Source: Cololabis saira (lineage: Eukaryota > Chordata > Actinopteri > Beloniformes > Belonidae). From it: a stretch of DNA of 64,000 nucleotides. The notes below the pieces were generated by a model. The model had not been told where the DNA came from. It saw only the letters and a list, made by a program, of their open reading frames with translations, and ran no database searches. The stretch spans positions 5,102,666 to 5,166,665 of the forward strand of contig NC_084597.1 of NCBI RefSeq assembly GCF_033807715.1. Reading direction: 5' to 3'. Below are positions 56,912-64,000 of the stretch, piece after piece (the first letter of the stretch is position 1; each line of letters starts with the position of its first letter). Both the position numbers and the translations under genes were made by a program.

Positions 56912-57412
56912 AAAAGACGCATACCATCGGTACAGCTGCCCTTTATTACCCTCATAGGAGTTCACATAGGAATCTAAGCCTTTAAAGTAGAATGCAGAGA
57001 GAAGTAAAAAAATGCTGTTTGGTTTGATGTTGACCCACATCGGCAATGCTGAAAAGTGAAATTTCGATCAGCGCTGCTCTCTGAAACAAAGATGGTGCCA
57101 GTTTCTTTTCAAGTGAAGCATTTATGATGAAACAGCGCACATGAAAATCTCACGTCCACGTCTTTAAAGGTGGTATCAAAACACCCTGGTTTTGTTTGAA
57201 GATGAGATGTCATAGAAGGCATTTGGCATTTTACAAGAAAAAAAAGAGAGAAACAAAGTGAATAGGACAGTTTGAACAGGGGGATTTTAAGTTCAGATTT
57301 GAATGATGGAAGAGAGAAAAGTAAGGTGAATGGAGGAGGATGACTAAGGGAGGAAGTGGCAATGTGGCTTAAATCGGACGGATGGGGGGGGGGGGGGGGG
57401 GGGCACATCATG
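56912..57412. other. No recognised feature; poly-G tract
   Basis: A run of about 18 G lies at 57386-57403. Otherwise nothing recognised. Confidence 0.4.
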
Positions 57413-57475
57413 GATACATTTAAAAGTGAGGAGCAGTATCTTGAAGTCAATTCTGTGTTCTGTTGGGAGCCAGTG
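57413..57475 (-). pseudogene. Short L2-like LINE C-terminal fragment
   Basis: On the minus strand it reads WLPTEHRIDFKILLLTFKCI, the conserved motif after the RT domain in L2-type LINEs. It is cut by the poly-G tract. Confidence 0.65.
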
Positions 57476-57499
57476 GTGTTTAAGAACAGCTTGATAGTA

Positions 57500-58830
57500 C
57501 TGTACACTGCAAAAACTAATTTCTTAGAAAGTTAAAAAGCCTTGTTTCAAGAAAAAATAAGACTGTTTTCAGACTATTTTGCTGGTTTTAAGAGTTCTAT
57601 TCAAGAAAATCTTTCTTAGTAGTAGGTTGGGTTGGTTCGGGTATAAGTAACCTCACTTTATAAAATCCATCCATCCATCCATCATCCGCCGCTTTGTCCG
57701 TTCCCGGGTCGCGGGGGCAGCAGCCTCAGCAGGGATGCCCAGACTTCCCTCACCCCAGACACTTCCTCCAGCTCCTCCTCCAGCTCTTCCTCCAGCTCTT
57801 CCGGGGGGAGTCCGAGGCGTTCCCAGGCCAGCCGAGAGACATAGTCTCTCCAGCGTGTCCTGGGTCTTCCTCGGGGTCTCCTCCCGGTGGGACATGCCTG
57901 GAACACCTCCCTAGGGAGGAGGGACATGCCTGGAACACCTCCCTAGGGAGGATCCAGGAGGATCCGATACAGATGCCCAAGCCACCTCAGCTGAGTCCTC
58001 TCAATGTGAAGGAGCAGCGGCTCGACTCCGAGCTCCTCCCGGGTGACCGAACTCCTCACCCTATCTCTAAGGGAGCGTCCAGCCACCCTGCGGAGGAAAC
58101 TCATCTCGGCCGCTTGTATCCGCGATCTTGTCCTTTCGGTCACTACCCAAAGTTCATGACCATAGGTGAGGGTAGGGGCGTAGATTGACTGGTAAATCTA
58201 GAGTTTCGCCTTTCGACTCAGCTCCCTCTTCACCACGACGGTCCGGTACACCGACCGCATAACTGCGGACGCTGCACCGATCCGTCTGTCAATCTCACGC
58301 TCCATCGTTCCCTCACTCGCGAACAAGACCCAGAGATACTTGAACACCTCCACCTGGGGCAGGACTTCTCCACCCACCCGGAGAAGGCACGCCCACTTTA
58401 TAAAAATAAAAAAAGTTTCTGTGCGTTCAGGTCCAGCATACTCAGGGTGTCTACATGACCCATTTTCTGAAACGGACCCCAGGGCTGCAAAAGCTTGTTT
58501 CTTAGAAAGTTAAAAAGCCTAGTTTCAAGAAAAAAAGACTATTTTGCTGGTTTTAAGAGTCCAGGTAAAGAAAATCTTTCTTACTCCATACTGAGATATT
58601 TTTGCTCATAAGATAAATCTGAGTAGATTTAGGGGCAGCAGGGCTGCATTTGCAGTGTAGTACTGTGCAAGGAGGACCAGGTTTAGTTCAAGGAGTCCGT
58701 TACCACGGTAACACACTCCAAGTAGGTTGGTTTGGGCATTTTTCATTTAAAAAAAATGAAAATTGAAAAAAAGGTTTCAGTGAGTTCAGGTCCAGCGTAC
58801 TTTCTGAAACAGACCCCAGGGCTGCAGAAC
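57500..58830. repeat. Tandem duplication of a few hundred bp, split by a Rex3 copy
   Basis: The order ttcttagaaagttaaaaagc, then ttttgctggttttaagagt, then agtaggttgg, then ttcaggtccagc, then gaccccagggctgca occurs twice. The first pass is 57510-57665 plus 58394-58488; the second is 58499-58825. The Rex3 fragment (57666-58393) lies inside the first unit only. Confidence 0.7.
57666..58393 (-). mobile_element. 5'-truncated Rex3-like LINE (728 bp)
   Basis: On the minus strand it encodes the C-terminal region of the same protein as 46139-49315, including [20 protein letters not shown] and [16 protein letters not shown]. It ends in a ggatggatggat tail at 57666. A 12-bp duplication cactttataaaa flanks it (57654-57665, 58394-58405). 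It has frameshifts, a ~30-bp tandem duplication near 57895-57950 and an expanded glutamate-leucine repeat (EELEEELEEELEE). Confidence 0.88.
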
Positions 58831-59013
58831 TATTACTATTACCATCGAAAAGTTTTTTTCTGCAAAACCAACAAGTCCTTCACCTGTGTTTCTACTGCAC
58901 AGAGAATGCCATTTCGGATGTCTTTTGTTGATTCTAGTCTGGTTGTTGCCAAACGCATCGTTTCTCTGGTTGGTTGTATACTTATCCAGCGGTGCCCCCT
59001 GGCAGGCAACTGT
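58831..59013. other. No recognised feature
   Basis: Spacer before the left inverted repeat of the next element. Confidence 0.35.
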
Positions 59014-62000
59014 TAGTCAAGTTCACTATGTATTTTTGCTGGATTTTTTTGGAGAGTTGGAAAACTATATATTTTTGAAAAGTATATTGTATAAGCAATC
59101 AGAAAACCAATGTTTCCATTTGCACAGGTGTCTGTATGGCGGCCATATTGGATTTTTCAAAATGGCGTCCAAAAAACCTACATTTTGACATTTCTCAGCT
59201 TCTGAATAAGCTAGAACATTGATAGTAACTTCTAAACCTACATTTTCAGGGACAAGGAATCCAATGGCAACAACATACATTGGATAGGTCTTAACAAAAT
59301 GGATTTTAATACAGATTTTTTCTTCTATGGATTGTTTTACAGACATGCGCACATGGTCAGTGTAATGGAACGTCACACATAGGAAGGAACATGCCCTTTT
59401 GACAGTCTCTACACCTCATCGTCATCATCATCATTGTCACTAGCTGACCATCTGAGTCTTTGAAGTACCCATTTTCCAGAGGATCCAACTGTGGAACCTG
59501 CTGAGCGATGGCTGCCTGTCCCCACACCCGTGTTTGGATATGGACTCTCAAGATGTGCTGTTTCAGAGCTCCAATTGTTGGAGGGAGCTTGTCACCTTCT
59601 GCCATGTGCTTGCAGAAGAGATGCCAACGTAGGTCAGGGATTGTCTTGATGCTGATGCCCTTGGGTGTGTAGGCTGTACATACAAAGGTAGCCAGTGTTG
59701 AAAGCATTCCCTCTGTCACGTATGCTTCCTCCAGAAGCATCTGCAGAGCATTGATGACATCCTCATCAGCTTTGAGGTACACCTGGAACCATGTTGTCTT
59801 GCCTATGCGAGAGAATCTCCCAGTGTTGTCAGCCCCTGTGAAGGCATGGAAGGCAGGCAAAGCCTTTGCTCTTTCTGGACTTAGAGCACTCCACAGTGGT
59901 TCAATTTGCACAACACCAGATGCCATAGAAATGGAAGTGTTCTTCAACAGGACATCATAGTTTGCTATGACCAGCACCAAGACATCTGTGTCTGGTGAGA
60001 AGAACACCAGCTGTGCATCAGGTGGGTTTCGCTGTGACGCCAGCACTGCCTGGTGGATCAGCAGTGTGTCTGCTTCTTCGTGGTTGTTGTCCTCAAAGAG
60101 CAGGTCTTTGTTGCTCCTTGTGTGCCCAGAAGCAGATGTGATGATCAGCTTGGTGGATCCCATGTTGTACTGTAGGATTTTGGCAGCAAGGTAACTGGTC
60201 AAGTCGGCCTTTGTTTTCTCATGAGAGGAACCTGCTCATTGGGATGTGCTTGATGTTGGTGTCATCTCTGACTTGGTACTGGACAGGAGCTTTGCCTTGT
60301 CTTCGTTTGTCTCTGGTAGCACTCTTCAGAGAGTCTTCTCTGTAGGTGTCAAATACGAGAATGATCTCATCATAATCTCGTGTTAGAGACATCAGGCGGT
60401 CATTGAAATAGCCACTCAGATCCTTGACTGTTACTAAAGTCACTGTTTTTTTGGTCAGCGTCTTCACAAGTACCATCCCATCCACAAGTGCAATCTTCCG
60501 GCTTGGGGGATCATTAGATATGGAGTTTGTGATTCCCATGTCCCTTGCATCTTGGCTGGTGGCATTCTGAGACTGCTGAGAGTCTTTCTCAGGCATGTCT
60601 GTTCTTGCCAGCTTATCCAGGAGATGGATTAACTTTGACTTGTCATGGCATGGCAGGACTGTTCCATCAGGAGCAAAGAGTGCCCTTGGTGTTAGAGTGA
60701 ATTCATAGTTCCCAATGGCCTCTTTCTGGTTGATGTCTCTGTATGACCTGGCAAGTACCATCAGCCTCCCATATAGGTCCTTGGTCTCCTTCAGATCTAC
60801 AGTCTTGTCTCAGAGCTTAACTGTTGTATTCTTATTCCCAGACAGGAACATCTTGTTGTTCTCCTTCTTCAATGGGGCCCAGACACTGACATCTCCATTG
60901 ATCCTCTCTGCCACATAGTCTTCATACAGCTTCTGGCCAGTGACATCTGCATTCAAAATCTGTGGTACATACTCATCTGGAATGTAGGCATGGGTGATAA
61001 TGTTGTACAGCTTGTTACCATCAGCTGTAAAGGGGTTTCCATGACTGAGTATGGCTGCCTTAATCTTGTCGACTGCATGATGTGCCCTCTTGACAGCACT
61101 TGGCCCAAGCTCATGTTGCTCTGTGGTTCAGTTTCCATGTGAAATTGGCTTTTGAACTCCTTCGACAAGTGTGCAAGTTCTGGTGTCACCATGAAGAATC
61201 TCTGTCTGGCATTGGCATTGTTGGAGATGCCTATGAGTCCAGAGTGGACCTTCATTAGCCTGTTCAGCTGTTCACATGCGTGGTCTGCTCCAAGGGACAC
61301 AAAGGGGATATATAATACTAAAGGGCAGTGCTACTTTTTGGAGATCAAACCTAATCTGCAGCCTTGCTTAACCATGGGAAATGCCTCTGATGTTACAATT
61401 ATGTTGAAAAACAATGTTTTTGTCACTGAAAAGATGAGTTTTTAAAAGTCACCAGATCCACCAAAAAGTCGCTTAAGTCGCTAGATGAGGTTTTTGAGTC
61501 ACCAGAGACAGCCAACAGTTGTTAAATCTAGCGACTAAGTCACTAAATTGACAACACTGATTGAACACTTGTTGACACTCAATACATTCACTATGTGGCA
61601 CTGCTCCTGTATACTGGGTACACTGTAGTAGTGAGCTTTGCACAGGCAAGCTTGGACATGTAAAGCAAAATGATGGACATGTAAACTGCACCAGTTTTGC
61701 ATATTCCAGCAGAGATGTTTTGTATGGTGGGCTTGTCAGACATGCATCTACAGTACTTGTAAATACTTTATATCACCAGGGCAAAGAAATTAGTGTAGTA
61801 ACAAAATGTCTGAGAACATTAAAACTACCACCATTGGATTCAGTGGCCCTGAAAATGTAGGTTTAGCAGTTAAAATCAGTGTTCTAACTTATTCAGAAGC
61901 TGAGAAATTACAAAATTTAGTTTTTTTGGACACCGTTTTGAAAAATCCAAGATGGCCGCCATGCAGACACCTGTGCAAATGGAAACATTGTTTTTCTGAT

Positions 62001-62094
62001 TGCTTATACATTACAGTTTTCAAAAATGTATAGTTTTACAACTCTCCAAAAAAATCCAGCGAAAGTTAAAATCCAAACGTAATGGACTTGACTA
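59014..62094 (-). mobile_element. 3.1-kb element with ~260-bp inverted repeats coding an XPG-like nuclease protein (Academ-like)
   Basis: The left arm (59014 to about 59275) and right arm (about 61831-62094) are inverted copies. Shared phrases include tagtcaagt, ctggatttttttggagag, tccatttgcacaggtgtctg and tctcagcttctgaataag. The 3-mer tgt lies outside both arms (59011-59013, 62095-62097), a possible target duplication. One minus-strand gene fills most of the interior. Long inverted repeats, a short duplication and an XPG-type nuclease together recall the Academ DNA-transposon superfamily. That assignment comes from memory of the family and is not tested here. Confidence 0.7.
59357..61324 (-). 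pseudogene. XPG/FEN1-like (PIN-fold) nuclease protein of the Academ-like element, three lesions
   Basis: Read across frames, the product has three parts. An N-terminal block contains SLGADHACEQLNRLMKVHSG and GISNNANARQRFF. A middle block contains VLARSYRDINQKEAIGNYEF and PRALFAPDG. The nuclease block contains ALVDGMVLVK, VFDTYREDSLK, NNHEEADTLLIHQAV, FFSPDTDVLVLV and FTGADNTGRFSRIGK. The acidic motifs in that order match the XPG-N and XPG-I regions of flap nucleases. LRWHLFCKHMAEGDKLPPT follows. Lesions are a frameshift near 61110-61130, a TGA stop at 60810-60812, and a frameshift near 60220. The frame is also closed upstream by a stop at 61331-61333, so the N-terminus is missing. The Cys-rich C-terminal tail that I associate with relatives is absent. 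A likely role is DNA cleavage during transposition (inference). Confidence 0.75.
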
Positions 62095-62097
62095 TGT

Positions 62098-62494
62098 GTT
62101 GTAACGGTATAATTCTTTCTTGCAAAGGAGAAAAGAATTGGGATGGGTGGCCAGACCCAAGATATGTTTATCTTATAGAGCAGTATCTGGCAGTATTTGG
62201 TTGGCATGTGTAACAATAATCTCAGTAGTGCAATGTATGTGAACAGTCATCTGCATTTCTCTGGTTGGGCATATGACACAATAGCGAATTAGACAGAATT
62301 CAACAGACTTTAAACGACAGGAAATTATGGCCACTGACCTGATGTTTTTGAGTTGTCTAAAATTGTAAATGAAATCGAAAATAAATGCAATTTAGGTCTA
62401 CAAATTTAAGAAAATGTGCCGCATTTGATGCAAAAATTGTAACATTGTGGAGACCTTTTATTTTATTTTTTTCTCTTTTTTTTTTGCTTGTCTT
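62098..62494. other. No recognised feature
   Basis: Spacer between the nuclease element and the tandem-unit fragment. Confidence 0.35.
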
Positions 62495-62678
62495 GGCCTG
62501 GACATTTAGCGGATGACACCACCCACTCTCTATGTAAAACCATTCAAAAGTTATGCCAGAAAATAGAGACTATAAAATATCGACCAATCAGAAGAAGGAT
62601 GGAGCTAATTTGCACCAATTAAGGTGAAGGAGTCAAAACCGAGTCCAATGACACCACCTACGACTCTGTATGTCATAC
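62495..62678 (+). mobile_element. Tandem-unit element fragment (copy 6), cut by a hAT insertion
   Basis: Begins ggcctggacatttagcggat, as at 55839 in copy 5, and runs through about one unit to actctgtatgtcatac, where the hAT element begins. Confidence 0.7.
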
Positions 62679-62814
62679 TAGGGGTGGGCGGTACACCGGT
62701 GTCATAGTCATCACCGGTGTGAAACTGCGCCACGACATGGATTTTGCAATACCGTCAATACCGTAATAAATCAATTATAAAATAATAAGCCTAAATAAGG
62801 CATTAAAAACGTCG

Positions 62815-63087
62815 GTGATATGCAAGGTTTGCTGCCGTGTTGTGACAGCAAGAGGTGGAAACACAAGCAACCTGTTTCATCACTTAAAAAACACGCACGC
62901 CCGTGAATATGAAGAGGCAACCCGGGCCAAAACGAGCGCAAGTGGGACCAGCAGCTGGTCCCGCTGGGACCGCTGCTCCGCTGGTGCTGCTGAGCAGCAC
63001 CAGCGGAGCACGTCCCAAGAGTACACAGCTTTCACTGCAGGCATCCTTACTGCTGCTACACCTTACGACAAGAGTAGTAAGAAATGA
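62815..63087 (+). pseudogene. N-terminal BED zinc finger of a hAT transposase
   Basis: Reads ICKVCCRVVTARGGNTSNLF then HHLKNTHAREYEE, a C-x2-C...H-x4-H BED finger used by hAT transposases to bind element ends. A serine/threonine-rich linker follows, and the frame ends at TPYDKSSKK, where the transposase core normally starts. The catalytic domain is missing, replaced by other DNA. Confidence 0.8.
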
Positions 63088-63370
63088 CAGGGCTTAAAGT
63101 ATTCCGGCACCGTGCCGGATCCCCGGCGTATGGAGTTTTTTTTCTCCGCGTGCGAGTTTGACTGCTTAAAAAAAAAAAAAAAAAAGTTTGAGAGAAAAAA
63201 AAAAGTCTTAGTCAACCGTATTCGTCTACCAATGGAATGAGAGGAAAGCAGCTCTGGCGCTCAACCAAACTAACACTAGCCAATCAGAAGTGGAGCTGGG
63301 CGGGTCTTTGACGGCAGCGGAGCGCAGAGCGCTGTTTCAACCTGCTGGAATACCAGTCACCCACTTCAAG

Positions 63371-63631
63371 ATGGAGAAAAAATTAATGAATGTCGGTTTA
63401 AAAGAATCTTTTTGCCCAGAAGAAAAAAGGAGTGACAAAAAAATACCCATAACCATGTTCTTCTCTCGAAAAAACACACCTTTACCGCGGGCTTTAGAAG
63501 AAAAAGACGCTGCAGCGCGAGTCGGGATGGAGCGGCTCAGAAGAGCAGTGGAATACGTGCGAGGCGGTGCTGAACTCCGCAATTTGAAGCTTTGTATAAT
63601 AATTATAAAAAAAAGGGTTGCTACTATGTGA
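63371..63631 (+). CDS. Small open frame of unknown function inside the hAT element
   Basis: From an ATG at 63371 it encodes 86 residues, basic and charged (MEKKLMNVGLKESF, then MFFSRKNTPL, then RALEEKDAAARVGMERLRRA). I do not recognise it. G/C content and codon use are higher than in the flanks. It could be a host exon fragment or accessory gene carried by the element, or chance. Confidence 0.3.
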   Translation: MEKKLMNVGLKESFCPEEKRSDKKIPITMFFSRKNTPLPRALEEKDAAARVGMERLRRAVEYVRGGAELRNLKLCIIIIKKRVATM

Positions 63632-63826
63632 ATATCACTTATCACGGGTTCTTTTTGGAACGTAACCCTCTCGAAAAACAAGGGATTACTCTATATGAAT
63701 ACTCATGGCATAAACCTGTCAAGTTTTGGATTTAAAATTAAGGGACATTTTCCACCACCCGCCCGTATTACATTTTAAGACAGGTTTACAAAATATTTAA
63801 AATATAATATAATAAAAATAAATATA

Positions 63827-63831
<5 letters not shown>

Positions 63832-63871
<40 letters not shown>
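63832..63871. repeat. (TA)n microsatellite
   Basis: About 40 bp of TA within the hAT element. Confidence 0.9.
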
Positions 63872-63876
<5 letters not shown>

Positions 63877-64000
63877 TTAACCTTATTCACATAAAGGGAC
63901 AGGACAGGCTACTCCTCCCAAAACGTACCAAAAAATACCGTGATATTATACCGTCACCGTTCAAAAGATGAAAAATACCGTGATATTAATTTTAGGTCAT

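Larger units (their letters stand above)
62679..64000 (+). mobile_element. hAT element, TAGGGGTGGGCGGTACACCGG end; runs off the window
   Basis: The left end is taggggtgggcggtacacc; the left flank tgtcatac (62671-62678) is the expected duplicated target. Sequence at 63925-64000 (aaataccgtgatattat, ccgtcaccgtt) mirrors the left subterminal region, so the right end lies just beyond base 64000. It contains a BED zinc-finger fragment and unrelated inner sequence starting near 63088. Confidence 0.75.

Overview
The window reads as teleost fish genomic DNA. It is A/T-rich and intron-like, crowded with fish-type DNA-transposon fragments (8-bp target duplications, TAGGG- or CAGGG-like ends), Rex3- and L2-type LINEs, a tRNA-derived SINE and long tetranucleotide microsatellites. 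There is no operon structure. The only sequence I recognise as host protein-coding is one exon, minus strand 16862-17052, of a BRINP-family gene (BRINP2/3-like, MACPF region) with good splice signals on both sides. The rest is best read as very large introns of that gene, or flanking DNA, filled by mobile elements.

Layout. 1-13 kb: end of a microsatellite-bearing MITE, three pieces of an element made of ~138-bp tandem units, an inverted-repeat element, a MITE nested in a MITE (7.5-8.5 kb), an AATAAAGTCGTAATATTACG foldback element, and a GATCGATT-type MITE carrying a TTAA-flanked MITE with six 50-bp repeats. 13-20 kb: a hAT-like element containing a second element that contains a 28S/ITS2 rDNA fragment, a MITE next to a LINE tail, the BRINP exon, and more MITEs. 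20-34 kb: an L1 fragment, a pogo/Tigger transposase relic with an internal minisatellite, and microsatellite MITEs, one with a 1.5-kb array. 33-45 kb: a 1.5-kb GGAT array, an L2 LINE with a SINE > TTAA-MITE > Harbinger-MITE nest inside, and several hAT-like MITEs. 45-51.5 kb: a four-level nest (MITE > MITE > L2 LINE > Rex3-like LINE) whose innermost member keeps an uninterrupted endonuclease-reverse transcriptase ORF of over 1,000 codons. 52-59 kb: further MITEs, the longest tandem-unit element and a 5'-truncated Rex3 copy. 59.0-62.1 kb: a 3.1-kb element with ~260-bp inverted repeats coding for a protein with XPG/FEN1-like (PIN-fold) nuclease motifs, my best candidate for an unusual system; it resembles the Academ DNA-transposon superfamily. 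62.7 kb to the end: a hAT element with a BED zinc-finger remnant running off the window.

Relations. Nesting, exact target duplications and one related empty site let relative insertion ages be ordered. Four recurring themes stand out. A MITE family has a TTCC/TTTC microsatellite at a fixed internal place in every copy. Minisatellites have grown out of transposon coding sequence (Tigger, L2). A Harbinger-type MITE end appears to be eroding inside the microsatellite MITE. A nuclease-coding element is close to intact. All family names were assigned by eye from motifs and remembered families; no database search was run.
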